NCBI GenBank assembly: GCA_904502015.1
Contig: CAJGEA010000043.1
Coordinates: 1 to 11,630 of the forward strand
Direction of reading: 5' to 3'
Length of the DNA: 11,630 bases
From: an uncultured Clostridia bacterium
GTDB taxonomy: Bacteria; Bacillota; Clostridia; Oscillospirales; CAG-272
Under the pieces are notes generated by a model. The model saw only the letters and a program-made list of their open reading frames with translations, had not been told where the DNA came from and made no database searches. Within the stretch, counting starts at the first letter, position 1. Every line of letters begins with the position of its first letter. This document shows, one piece after another, positions 1 to 9,460 of this stretch. Made by a program: the position numbers and the translations under genes.

Positions 1-110
1 GCTTCGGTTTCGTCGGTTTTGGAACCGCCGTCACAGCCGGTCACAAGCAGAACAGCCGAGAGCAGCAAGGCGCTCAGCATAACGAGGGGGAGATGTTTGA
101 ATTTTCTCAT
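1..110 (-). CDS. N-terminus of a secreted lipoprotein, paralog of the next gene (partial)
   Basis: Only the first 36 codons lie in the window; the gene runs off the left edge. The translation starts MRKFKHLPLVMLSALLL and shows a basic n-region, a hydrophobic core and a lipobox ending VTGC, so the protein is probably exported and lipid-anchored on the outer face of the membrane. After the cysteine the sequence DGGSKTDETEA closely matches the start of the 787-residue lipoprotein encoded upstream (DGGSKTEETEA), so the two are tandem paralogs. The start ATG is preceded by AAAGGAG (about 118-125 on the minus strand) at normal spacing. What the mature domain does cannot be seen; by homology it may be another propeller-type surface protein, which is inference. 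Confidence 0.8.
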   Translation of the reverse strand, partial: MRKFKHLPLVMLSALLLSAVLLVTGCDGGSKTDETE

Positions 111-157
111 AATTGGGACTCCTTTGCGCGTGTTGTATATCCGAAGATATACGATTA

Positions 158-192
158 ATTATACAGCACAATTATGTCGTAAATATGAACAT
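158..192 (-). promoter_or_regulatory. Probable promoter of the partial lipoprotein gene
   Basis: A TATAAT -10 box (158-163, minus strand) is preceded by a block containing ACGACATA and TGTTCATAT that is almost the same ahead of the paralogous lipoprotein at 2697-2733. Conservation between the two copies supports a functional promoter. A good -35 hexamer is not evident, so the conserved TGTTCATAT block could instead bind an activator. Confidence 0.5.
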
Positions 193-227
193 CTGATAAA
201 AAATTCAAATTGCCAAAAGCAACGAAT

Positions 228-263
228 GCCCCGCCGCACGGCGCGGAGCCGTGTCAGCGGGGC
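228..263 (-). terminator. GC-rich hairpin downstream of the 787-aa lipoprotein gene
   Basis: GCCCCGC (228-234) pairs with GCGGGGC (257-263), and CACGG (237-241) pairs with CCGTG (249-253) around a 7-nt loop. It begins about 15 bp past the lipoprotein stop codon. On the minus strand the following tract is only moderately T-rich (ATTCGTTGCTTTT), so termination may be partial and may allow some read-through into the paralog. Confidence 0.5.
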
Positions 264-278
264 CTGTGTAAAATACCG

Positions 279-2642
<2,364 letters not shown>

Positions 2643-2696
2643 GGGTGGATCTCCTTTGCGGAAATTGTATATCCTACAATATTAGATATTAAATTG

Positions 2697-2733
2697 ATTA
2701 TACAAAACAAATATGTCGTCGATATGAACAATC
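2697..2733 (-). promoter_or_regulatory. Probable promoter of the 787-aa lipoprotein gene
   Basis: A TATAAT -10 box sits at 2697-2702 on the minus strand, about 55 bp upstream of the start codon. CGACATAT and TTGTTCATAT upstream of it are shared with the paralog's promoter at 158-192. No clear TTGACA hexamer lies 17 bp upstream. Activator dependence is possible but inferred. Confidence 0.5.
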
Positions 2734-2828
2734 TAAGAACAAAGCATGATAAAGCCCTTTTCGTCATGTGGTGCGTATTCTTTTTATGAAACTTCCCGCA
2801 TCCTTTTTGTGGAATTTTTCATTCCCTC

Positions 2829-2857
2829 TTGACAGGCGGTGGATTTTATGATACAAT
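2829..2857 (+). promoter_or_regulatory. Sigma-A promoter of the arsR-sdpI-ABC operon
   Basis: TTGACA (2829-2834) and TACAAT (2852-2857) are separated by exactly 17 bp. The predicted transcription start, near 2864, falls inside the inverted repeat at 2859-2880. Confidence 0.85.
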
Positions 2858-2858
2858 A

Positions 2859-2880
2859 CATTTAACAATTAGGTTAAATG
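2859..2880. promoter_or_regulatory. Inverted-repeat operator, probably bound by the adjacent ArsR/SdpR-type repressor
   Basis: CATTTAAC (2859-2866) and GTTAAATG (2873-2880) form perfect 8-bp arms around AATTAG. The site starts one base after the -10 box and covers the likely transcription start. ArsR-family dimers bind such AT-rich dyads in their own promoters, so autorepression is the simplest reading. It is inferred from position, not shown. Confidence 0.75.
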
Positions 2881-2899
2881 TTAAACAAAGGAGGTCATC

Positions 2900-3175
2900 A
2901 TGGGACTGCAAAACACCCTGAAAGCCCTCTCCGATCCCACGCGCCGAGAAATTCTGAACCTTCTCAAAGGGGGGCGAATGTCGGCGGGGGATATCGTTGA
3001 CCGCTTTGAGGTGACGGGGGCGTCCATTTCCAGACACCTGTCGGTGCTGAAGGATGCCGACCTGATCCGCGACAAGCGGGAGGGCAAGCACATCTACTAC
3101 GAGCTGAACGCAACGGTACTTGAAGAGATCCTGCTGTGGATTACCGATCTGAAAGGAGAAGATGAACATGATTAA
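2900..3175 (+). CDS. ArsR/SdpR-family autorepressor
   Basis: This 91-residue winged helix-turn-helix protein fits the usual ArsR size. ALSDPTRREILNLL (about 8-21) is the typical N-terminal helix. GASISRHLSVLKDADLI (about 40-56) is the recognition helix region, and KREGKHIYYELN forms the wing. It contains no cysteine at all, so the metal-sensing ELCVCDL-type site is absent. This argues for the SdpR-like branch, which is regulated by a partner protein rather than by metal. AAAGGAGG (2887-2894) sits 5 bp before the ATG. The gene leads a four-gene operon and overlaps the SdpI-type gene. In Bacillus, SdpR represses its operon until SdpI at the membrane sequesters it; the same circuit is inferred here. 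Confidence 0.9.
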   Translation: MGLQNTLKALSDPTRREILNLLKGGRMSAGDIVDRFEVTGASISRHLSVLKDADLIRDKREGKHIYYELNATVLEEILLWITDLKGEDEHD

Positions 3176-4274
3176 ACGCAATAAATGGAGAGCCATTCTC
3201 TCCTCCATCGTCATAATGCTCCCTGCCCTCTTGACATTCGTCAGCCACCTCTTGCCCGAGGAGATCACCGTGCATTGGGGAGCTGACGGAACCGCCGACG
3301 GCCGGATGGATCCGTCCTTGTTTTTCCTGCTTCTCCCCTGCGTGTTGCTGGCCGTGCATTGGTTCTGTCTGATCCTCTCCTCGGTCATGGTCAAGGGAAA
3401 CGAACAGAGCAAAAAGGTAGAGAATCTGGTCTTCTGGATCCTGCCCGCCATTTCTCTCATGGTTTGCGGGATTACGCTTTCCATCGCTCTGGGGTACACC
3501 TCGGGCATCTTTACCGCCATACTGATCGTGCTGGCCACCGCCTTTATCGTTTTGGGCAACTATATGCCAAAAATGACCCGAAACCCCACTATGGGTATCA
3601 AGCTCAAGTGGACGCTGTCCAACGATGAAAACTGGAACGCTACCCACCGTTTCGGCGGAAAGGTAGCTGTTACCGTAGGATTTCTGTGTCTGCTGGCCAT
3701 CCCGCTCCCCTCTCAAGCCTTCCCCTTCGTGGCACTCGTCGCCTCTTTGTCCGTCGTACTGCTCCCCACGATCTACTCCTATTGCTTCTACAAAAAGCAG
3801 GTGGCGGACGGTCGCGTGACCAAGGAGGACTACGAAAAGGGCTACCGTGAGCTGCTGAACCCCAAGAACCGAAAGGCGGCAAGCATCGCCGTGACCGTTA
3901 TCATCGCTACCCTGCTGATCGGCCTGCTCCCCTTGATGTTCACGGGCAGTATTGACGTCACCCTCGGTGACGAGGCGATCACCGTCACGGCCAGCTACTG
4001 GGACGATCTGACCCTCAAGTACGCCGACATTGAATCCGCCGAGTACCGCGCGGACGGCGTGTCTGGCGAGCGTATCTACGGCTACGGCTCGGCAAAGCTC
4101 CTGCTCGGCGGCTTCCGTAACGACGAGTTGGGCTCGTATACCCGATATACCTACACGGGCAACACCCCCTGCATCGTGCTGAAAACCGCTCGCGGAACCT
4201 TCGTCATCAGCGACGATACGGCCGAGGAGGTTCAGAATATTTACAACCGCATCACGGCCGAGATCGCCGAGTGA
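3168..4274 (+). CDS. SdpI-family membrane immunity/signalling protein with extra C-terminal domain
   Basis: The 368-residue integral membrane protein has a DUF1648 module (about 12-60, with EITVHWGADGTADG between membrane segments). More helices follow, then an SdpI signature (about 130-175: NYMPKMTRNPTMGIKLKW and W..THRFGGK). After a last membrane helix (about 238-258), a beta-rich soluble domain of about 105 residues ends the protein; it resembles bacterial PH-like domains, but that is inference. Bacillus SdpI is only about 207 residues, so this is an extended form. SdpI confers immunity to the SDP toxin and captures SdpR. I chose the ATG at 3168, which is 9 bp after AAAGGAG and overlaps arsR by 8 bp. 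An ATG at 3162 would leave only 3 bp. The stop codon overlaps the next gene's Shine-Dalgarno. Confidence 0.85.
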   Translation: MIKRNKWRAILSSIVIMLPALLTFVSHLLPEEITVHWGADGTADGRMDPSLFFLLLPCVLLAVHWFCLILSSVMVKGNEQSKKVENLVFWILPAISLMVCGITLSIALGYTSGIFTAILIVLATAFIVLGNYMPKMTRNPTMGIKLKWTLSNDENWNATHRFGGKVAVTVGFLCLLAIPLPSQAFPFVALVASLSVVLLPTIYSYCFYKKQVADGRVTKEDYEKGYRELLNPKNRKAASIAVTVIIATLLIGLLPLMFTGSIDVTLGDEAITVTASYWDDLTLKYADIESAEYRADGVSGERIYGYGSAKLLLGGFRNDELGSYTRYTYTGNTPCIVLKTARGTFVISDDTAEEVQNIYNRITAEIAE

Positions 4275-4284
4275 GGAGCAGCAT

Positions 4285-5160
4285 ATGAACGTCATTGAAA
4301 CCAACGTACTGACCAAATTTTACGGCCATTCCCGCGGCATCGCAGACGTGACCCTGACGGTTGACGAGGGCGATTTCTTCGGCTTCATAGGCCCGAACGG
4401 TGCCGGCAAGAGCACCCTGATCCGCACCCTGCTGGGATTGATCTCCCCCACGAGCGGCAGCGCACGGGTGCTGGGCTGCGACATTGTCACGGATCGCACC
4501 GAAATTTTGAAGGAAGTAGGCTACCTCCCCTCCGAGGCGGCGTTCTACAACGGCATGAAGGTCAAGGAAATACTGGACTTTTCCGCTAAAATGAGAAAAA
4601 CCGATTGCCGAAGCGAGCAGATGCGGCTGTGCGAGCGGCTGGAGCTGGACACCTCCAAAAAGGTGGGAGAGCTGTCCCTCGGCAACCGTAAGAAGGTGGG
4701 CATCGTCTGCGCCCTCCAGCACAGACCAAGCCTCTATATACTTGACGAGCCTACCAGCGGTCTTGATCCCTTGATGCAAAAGGAGTTTTACACCATTTTG
4801 AAAGAACGCAACGACGAGGGAGCGACGGTGTTCCTCTCCTCCCACGTCCTCTCCGAGATCGGCCGCTACTGCAAGAGCGCCGCCGTCATCCGCGAGGGGC
4901 GCATCCTGGTATCCGACAGCGTAGAGCGGCTGGGACACACGGGTGTCAAGCGCGTCACGCTGCGCGGTGTGACCGCTATGCCCGCCATCGAAAACACCAA
5001 AGACATGAAGGTGGAAAATGACACCGTCAATTTCCTTTACAGCGGAAAGGCCACCGAACTGACACACGAGCTCTGTCACCTCAGCTTTGAGGACGTGACC
5101 ATATGCGATCCCGACCTTGACGAGGTGTTCATGCACTACTACGCAAAGGAGGGGAACTGA
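4285..5160 (+). CDS. ABC transporter ATP-binding protein (ABC-2 exporter type)
   Basis: The 291-residue nucleotide-binding subunit has Walker A GPNGAGKST at 36-44, a signature at 130-134 that reads LSLGN instead of LSGGQ, Walker B LYILDEP at 150-156, a D-loop SGLD at 158-161 and the switch histidine H187. The Q-loop position reads YLPSE, without the usual glutamine, as in other exporter ATPases of the BcrA/EcsA-like type. About 75 residues after the core probably form a regulatory tail. GAGGAG (4273-4278) overlaps the stop of the SdpI-type gene, and the permease gene follows one base after its stop, so the two should be translated together as one transporter. The cargo is unknown. Peptide or lipid export linked to toxin resistance is inferred from the SdpI neighbour. 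Confidence 0.93.
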   Translation: MNVIETNVLTKFYGHSRGIADVTLTVDEGDFFGFIGPNGAGKSTLIRTLLGLISPTSGSARVLGCDIVTDRTEILKEVGYLPSEAAFYNGMKVKEILDFSAKMRKTDCRSEQMRLCERLELDTSKKVGELSLGNRKKVGIVCALQHRPSLYILDEPTSGLDPLMQKEFYTILKERNDEGATVFLSSHVLSEIGRYCKSAAVIREGRILVSDSVERLGHTGVKRVTLRGVTAMPAIENTKDMKVENDTVNFLYSGKATELTHELCHLSFEDVTICDPDLDEVFMHYYAKEGN

Positions 5161-5161
5161 T

Positions 5162-5947
5162 ATGACCGTCTTTTTCCACGAGCTTCGCCGCGGCAGAACC
5201 GCGCTCCTCATTTGGAGCGGCGCCATTGCCTTCATGCTGGGCGTGTGTGTTCTCATTTATCCCGAAATGTCCTCACAGATGGGGGACATCAGCCAGATGT
5301 TCGCCGACATGGGGGCGTTCTCCGAGGCATTTGGCATGGATCAGCTCAATTTCGGAGAATTCATGGGCTACTTTGGCATTGAGTGCGGCAACACGCTGGG
5401 ACTCGGCGGCGCGCTGTTTGCCGCCATCGTGGGTGCTTCGGCGCTCGCCAAGGAGGAAAAGGAGCACACCGCGGAATTCCTGCTCACCCATCCCCTCTCG
5501 CGCGCCCGCGTCATCACGGAAAAACTCCTCGCCGTGCTGGCGCATGTGTGCCTGCTCAACGTGGCGGTGGTCGCCGTAACCTGCGTGTGTATCGCCATCG
5601 TGGGTGTGGAGTTTGACGCCACCGCCCTTGCCCTGCTATTTCTCGCCTATCTCATTCTCCAGCTTGAGATCGCCGCCGTGACCTTTGGTCTTTCGGCGTT
5701 CATGCGGCGCGGAGAGCTGGGAGCGGGGCTCGGGCTGGTATTCGCCTTGTACTTTATCAACATCCTTGCCAATCTGACCGAGGATCTAAAGCTCCTCAAA
5801 TTCATCACCCCCTACGCCTACGCCGACGGCGCGCACATCGTCCCCGAAAAATCGCTGGAGATCAAGTATCTCGCGGTGGGACTGGCATTTACCGCCGTTG
5901 GCATCGCCGCGGCGTACTTGAAATATCGGAAGAAGGACATCGTATAA
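5162..5947 (+). CDS. ABC-2 type transporter permease
   Basis: The 261-residue protein has about six hydrophobic segments (near 14-34, 78-96, 121-148, 153-180, 185-204 and 235-254). Between the second and third lies the motif KEEKEHTAEFLLTHPLSR (about 97-114), typical of ABC-2 permeases that pair with BcrA/Nat-type ATPases. The ATG at 5162 is chosen because AAAGGAGG (5145-5152) lies 9 bp upstream inside the end of the ATPase gene. A longer reading from 5117 would start inside that gene with a non-membrane tail. It is the last gene of the operon and is followed by a strong terminator. It should form the membrane half of the exporter with the preceding ATPase. Confidence 0.92.
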   Translation: MTVFFHELRRGRTALLIWSGAIAFMLGVCVLIYPEMSSQMGDISQMFADMGAFSEAFGMDQLNFGEFMGYFGIECGNTLGLGGALFAAIVGASALAKEEKEHTAEFLLTHPLSRARVITEKLLAVLAHVCLLNVAVVAVTCVCIAIVGVEFDATALALLFLAYLILQLEIAAVTFGLSAFMRRGELGAGLGLVFALYFINILANLTEDLKLLKFITPYAYADGAHIVPEKSLEIKYLAVGLAFTAVGIAAAYLKYRKKDIV

Positions 5948-5952
5948 CAAAT

Positions 5953-5992
5953 AATCCCCGTCCTCGGAGTATCCGAGGATGGGGATTTCTCT
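5953..5992. terminator. Bidirectional intrinsic terminator between convergent units
   Basis: AATCCCCGTCCTCGG (5953-5967) pairs over 15 bp, with one G-T, to CCGAGGATGGGGATT (5973-5987) around a 5-nt loop. TCTCT follows on the plus strand. On the minus strand the stem is followed by ATTTGTTAT. It lies 6 bp after the permease stop and about 40 bp past the end of the convergent reductase gene, so it can serve both. Confidence 0.9.
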
Positions 5993-6026
5993 ATGTATCT
6001 ATCGCGCAGTATGATCGCCTTGAGAA

Positions 6027-7703
6027 TTATTTACCCATGACAGCAGCCGCTTTTTTCAGCATCTCACGAATCGGGAGATCGTAGGGGCAACGGCTCTCGC
6101 AGGCACCGCAGCCAATGCAATCGGACGCTGTTTTCGCAAGGCTTGAATAGCGATCGCTTGCCCAATCCTTCAGGTCATAGCGGCTGTAATACCCTTCAAA
6201 GAGGAATACGGCGGGGATATTGATGCCTGCCGCGCAGGGGGCGCAGTAATTGCAGCGGCGGCAGAAGTTGGTACCAAGAAGCGCCTTGATCTCGCCAACC
6301 TTGACTTGCTCCTCCGCGTTCAGCGGTGCAGTATCAGCAACGGCCGCGACGTTCTGCGCGATCTCGGCCGCGTCTGCCATGCCGGGGATCACCACGGTCA
6401 CGTTAGGATTACTCACGACGAAGCGCATGGCCGTAGCTGCATCCTCGATGGCGCCGCCCGCCAGAGGCTTCATGCAAATAAAGCCGATATTCCGCTCGGC
6501 GCACCGCTCGATCAGCTCTTCGCCCTGCGTTTCCACAATGTTGTAGGGGAACATGATCGTTTCCACCCACGGCAAGTCGATCGCCCGTTCAAACAGCTCC
6601 ACCGAATGCAGCGTGACGCCGATATGGCCGATCTTCCCTGCCGTGCGGGCCTCGCACAGCGCCTCAAGCGCCCCGTCGGGGGCCATGACCTGCTCGAGAT
6701 CCTTGGCGTTCGGATTGTGTATCTGGTAGAGGTCGATGTAGTCGGTGCGGAGGTTCTTTAGGCTGACGTCAACGTCTCTTGCCATCGCATCCTTGGTGCG
6801 CGCCATGCTCTTGGTTGCCAGAACGAAGCGATCTCGGACACCCTCCAGCGCGTAGCCCAGATACTCCTCGCTGACCGTATAGCCGCGGGCGGTATCGATG
6901 AAATTCACCCCCTCGCGGATCAGGTCGCCGATCAGCTTCCTTGTGCCATCGGCATCGATCTTTTGGATGGGAATGCCGCCAAAGCCCAGCCGCGAAATTT
7001 CAAGTCCCGTTTTTCCTAATACCCTGTATTCCATGTTCCTGCTCCTTACCGTATGTTTACTTTGCCGCGCCAGCGCACTCAGCACCTGAGCGCAGATCTG
7101 CTCCATCCCCAGCTCGTCGGGATGGCGGTTCACCTTAGCAATTCCCGTAAGCGCCACGCTCTCCAGTCCGTAATGCTCCGCGATGCGTTGGATCGCGTCA
7201 ATGATCTCCTCCTTAATATCGGAGTTGGCGATGAAAACGATTCTCGCCGTTGGGAGCGCCTCCTTCAGCCTTTTCGCGAAATAGCTGATCGCGGGAAGAA
7301 CACAGAAGAGATCCTCCCGCTCGATACCGTCATACTTCAGCTCGCCGAGCGGAGCCTCCGACCAGCTATCGTTGGTACCGCCGAAGACGAGAAGCGTATC
7401 GATGCTGTTTTGCTCAAAAAAGCCTTCGGCAAGCAACTTCTCGAATCTGTAAATAAAAGAGGAGCTCGTAGAGCAGTCGCCCATATAGCCTGTGTAGCCG
7501 ATAGTGGAGCCCGACCAGCTGTTGTTTTGCACGAGAACCGAATCGGTTGCCTCCAGCAGTCGTCCCCACCAGGTCTGCGCCGCCGAGGGGAGGTCGGGAG
7601 GCGTCTCTCGACTGCCGCTATAATACACAGCGTATCCCTCGGGAATGTATCCCGCGTAGGTTGAATAGCTATCACCAAATATCATGACGTTGCCTAAATT
7701 CAT
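6027..7703 (-). CDS. SGNH hydrolase fused to a 4Fe-4S aldo/keto reductase
   Basis: The uninterrupted 558-codon frame joins two families. Residues 1-223 are an SGNH/GDSL hydrolase: FGDSYS with the nucleophile Ser about 12, a glycine block NNSWSGS, GGTND, and the C-terminal His in NRHPDELGM. The usual DxxH aspartate is not in its usual place. From residue 224 (MEYRVLGKTGLEIS) comes a complete aldo/keto reductase with tetrad D47, Y52, K75 and H106 in its own numbering. It ends in a cysteine-rich tail (FCRRCNYCAPC, then CIGCGACESRCPY) that should bind an iron-sulfur cluster. The proteins are probably cytoplasmic; no signal peptide is seen. The reductase part retains its own Shine-Dalgarno and ATG (start 7034, giving 335 aa), so it can be made alone. 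The hydrolase start is supported by AAGGAG at 7713-7718. It follows the GH63-like gene after a 72-bp gap with a separate promoter, which suggests sugar or acylated-glycan metabolism. Confidence 0.8.
   Translation of the reverse strand: MNLGNVMIFGDSYSTYAGYIPEGYAVYYSGSRETPPDLPSAAQTWWGRLLEATDSVLVQNNSWSGSTIGYTGYMGDCSTSSSFIYRFEKLLAEGFFEQNSIDTLLVFGGTNDSWSEAPLGELKYDGIEREDLFCVLPAISYFAKRLKEALPTARIVFIANSDIKEEIIDAIQRIAEHYGLESVALTGIAKVNRHPDELGMEQICAQVLSALARQSKHTVRSRNMEYRVLGKTGLEISRLGFGGIPIQKIDADGTRKLIGDLIREGVNFIDTARGYTVSEEYLGYALEGVRDRFVLATKSMARTKDAMARDVDVSLKNLRTDYIDLYQIHNPNAKDLEQVMAPDGALEALCEARTAGKIGHIGVTLHSVELFERAIDLPWVETIMFPYNIVETQGEELIERCAERNIGFICMKPLAGGAIEDAATAMRFVVSNPNVTVVIPGMADAAEIAQNVAAVADTAPLNAEEQVKVGEIKALLGTNFCRRCNYCAPCAAGINIPAVFLFEGYYSRYDLKDWASDRYSSLAKTASDCIGCGACESRCPYDLPIREMLKKAAAVMGK
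7032..7048 (-). promoter_or_regulatory. Internal Shine-Dalgarno and start codon for the reductase domain
   Basis: On the minus strand TAAGGAG (7042-7048) lies 7 bp before an ATG (7032-7034) that begins the classic reductase N-terminus MEYRVLGKTG. Stop codons occur in both other frames just upstream, one of them the TAA that opens the TAAGGAG. This is the usual layout of two adjacent operon genes and implies that the hydrolase once ended here. Confidence 0.75.
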
Positions 7704-7738
7704 CTCTCCCGTCTCCTTGTTCCCTGTAATTTGATCGT

Positions 7739-7767
7739 ATTATACCACACTTCCGCGCGAATTGCAA
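7739..7767 (-). promoter_or_regulatory. Promoter of the SGNH-reductase gene
   Basis: On the minus strand TTGCAA (7762-7767) and TATAAT (7739-7744) are separated by exactly 17 bp, 36 bp ahead of the start codon. The promoter lies in the short gap after the GH63-like gene. Confidence 0.75.
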
Positions 7768-7773
7768 TACGCG
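7756..7773. promoter_or_regulatory. 18-bp near-palindrome overlapping the -35 box
   Basis: CGCGAATTGCAATACGCG is symmetric about its central GC with one mismatched pair. It covers the TTGCAA -35 hexamer and ends three bases from the GH63-like stop codon. Its size and central GC suit a LacI-type or similar dimeric repressor. No such regulator is encoded in the window, so the assignment is tentative. Confidence 0.4.
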
Positions 7774-7775
7774 TT

Positions 7776-9299
7776 TCAGGGTTTCGGGGACGCATACATG
7801 ATCTTGGAGCCCTTCGCGTATCGAACTTCGATTTCCACGGGCTTTTCGCACACGGCGATCACGGTAGGCTCGTCCTCCTCGGTTGCTCTCTCCCTGCAAA
7901 CAAGGTCAATGGAGAGATCGTTAAACGGGTAGTTCTTTACGCCGTGCTCCTCAAGCAGTCGAACGTCCCACACGATCCTTCCCTCTTTGGCGAACGGGTG
8001 GATGCCGAAAACGTATTCATACAAAATGCTGATGGGAAAAAGGCCCGACCATCCAACAAAATTCCTCTGGGCAGGTTCACCCTTCGAGGCGGCCTCGGGC
8101 GCGTAGTTTTCGTAGAGAGTAGCGTCGCTTCTGAACACGGCGGCCACGTTTTCCAGACAATTCCTTGCGATATCGTACGCAAGATCGTGATAGCCGTTCT
8201 TTTCAAGGCCCTTGAGAACCATGTAATTCGTCGGTGCCCACACGCCGCCGCACCAGTATCCCCCGTCTTCTCTGTACGAGGGATGGTCTGCGGACAGCGT
8301 GGGAATGCGGCACGGGCGATTAAACTCTTTTTCATTGGCCAGGTGGGCGACGAATCTCTCCAATCTTTCCTTGGGAATGATATCCGCCAGGAGCGACCAA
8401 TACGCTCCGACCGATTTCACACGGTTCAGCTCGCCGTTTCTCCAAAGATCGTAGTAAAACGCGTCCCCGTCATGCCAAAGCGTATCGTTGATCACGGAGG
8501 TAAGATTCTTGATCTCCTCTTTCAGTACAAGCACGCTTTCATCGTTGTCCCGCCCGACGATCTCTGCCATTTGCACGAGTATTTTGGCCGAAAGCACCTG
8601 CTGGATGCAGGCGTCAACCCACACCATGTGGCCGTGCGAAAAGGTGACCTCGTACCCCTTCTCCTGCCGCGGCTGGTTATCCATACCGCATCCCCAGCCC
8701 GTTGACCAGTAGGTGCCGTCACGCCACGTTCTGTATTCCTTGAGCCACAGATGGTAGGCCAGCAGAGGATCGAAAATCATTTCAAGGCGGCGGGTATCGC
8801 CCGTCTGGCAATAGTATTCCCACTCGGACCAGGCGAGAATGTTGGGGCCTGTCGAGGAGGGATCGTGCCTCGCGAAATGCTCCCCATGCTCGTACTCGCA
8901 CAGTTCGCGGCAAATGAATCCGTCCTTGTGCTGATGGGAGTAGAAATTATCCAGCGTTTTCTGAAAGTTAAACGCGCGGGTGCCGTATTTCCCAAACATA
9001 ACGATGAAGGAGGAGTCCCACATGAAAAGGCACCCGTTAAAGGCCGTGTCAATGTAATTGGAAACAAAATGGAATTCCGCATTTGCGGCCTTGAGATTAC
9101 CGAACGCCGTGCGCCATGCAAAATCGTGGCAGGCAATCACGTCATCGCGCCCTTGCCAAACGGGTGCGGGAAGCAACCGGGCTATTTCATCGTAGGTAGG
9201 GAGCGCGGCGATCTCGGCCGGCATATTCAAAAATACGTTTTTCTTGACGAGGGGGGATTCGCTGTAGGTCATATCCTGATTGATCCGAAAATTTATCAT
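7776..9299 (-). CDS. GH63/MGH1-like (alpha/alpha)6-barrel glycoside hydrolase
   Basis: The 507-residue protein is rich in aromatic barrel motifs of the GH37/GH63/mannosylglycerate hydrolase (MGH1-like) group. These are FMWDSSFI (about 92-99, whose Asp is a candidate general acid), TGWGCGMDNQPR (about 200), DGGYWCGGVWAPTNY (about 345-360), LYENYAPE (about 395, a candidate catalytic Glu) and GWSGLFPISILYEY (about 420). It has no signal peptide or membrane segment, so it should act in the cytoplasm on an imported oligosaccharide or glycosyl-osmolyte. The exact substrate cannot be read from sequence. It is transcribed from its own TTTACA-17-TATAAT promoter. The start at 9299 has AAAGG 10 bp upstream, a weaker ribosome site than its neighbours have. 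The downstream SGNH-reductase gene probably belongs to the same pathway. Confidence 0.88.
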   Translation of the reverse strand: MINFRINQDMTYSESPLVKKNVFLNMPAEIAALPTYDEIARLLPAPVWQGRDDVIACHDFAWRTAFGNLKAANAEFHFVSNYIDTAFNGCLFMWDSSFIVMFGKYGTRAFNFQKTLDNFYSHQHKDGFICRELCEYEHGEHFARHDPSSTGPNILAWSEWEYYCQTGDTRRLEMIFDPLLAYHLWLKEYRTWRDGTYWSTGWGCGMDNQPRQEKGYEVTFSHGHMVWVDACIQQVLSAKILVQMAEIVGRDNDESVLVLKEEIKNLTSVINDTLWHDGDAFYYDLWRNGELNRVKSVGAYWSLLADIIPKERLERFVAHLANEKEFNRPCRIPTLSADHPSYREDGGYWCGGVWAPTNYMVLKGLEKNGYHDLAYDIARNCLENVAAVFRSDATLYENYAPEAASKGEPAQRNFVGWSGLFPISILYEYVFGIHPFAKEGRIVWDVRLLEEHGVKNYPFNDLSIDLVCRERATEEDEPTVIAVCEKPVEIEVRYAKGSKIMYASPKP

Positions 9300-9349
9300 G
9301 CGCTGATTACCTTTACCTCTTTGATGATTTTGTTTTTATGGATACAAGG

Positions 9350-9378
9350 ATTATACCATAAAATTGCTCGTTTGTAAA
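9350..9378 (-). promoter_or_regulatory. Promoter of the GH63-like gene
   Basis: On the minus strand TTTACA (9373-9378) and TATAAT (9350-9355) have a 17-bp spacer, about 50 bp ahead of the start codon. A 7-bp-stem hairpin (CGCCCTG / CGGGGCG, 9393-9409) lies 14 bp upstream of the -35 box and may be a protein-binding dyad. The leader between promoter and start shows no riboswitch-like structure. Confidence 0.8.
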
Positions 9379-9460
9379 GAGTGAGATATTTACGCCCTGC
9401 GACGGGGCGGATCGGTATATTCGTTGAATGATGGGACGGATATAACGATTGAGATTTGAG

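Noticed and set aside
3141..4316. 391-codon open frame on the minus strand
   Set aside because: It lies antisense to the SdpI-type gene and has no promoter or ribosome site. Codon bias of the real gene explains its length.
4252..5256. 334-codon open frame on the minus strand
   Set aside because: It is antisense to the ABC ATPase, which has all its motifs; the minus-strand product is compositionally random.
7731..8705. 324-codon open frame on the plus strand
   Set aside because: It is the shadow of the GH63-like gene and begins inside that gene's 3' flank with no ribosome site.
9301..9349. Riboswitch or attenuator ahead of the GH63-like gene
   Set aside because: The leader is only about 45 bases of AT-rich DNA with no stable structure.
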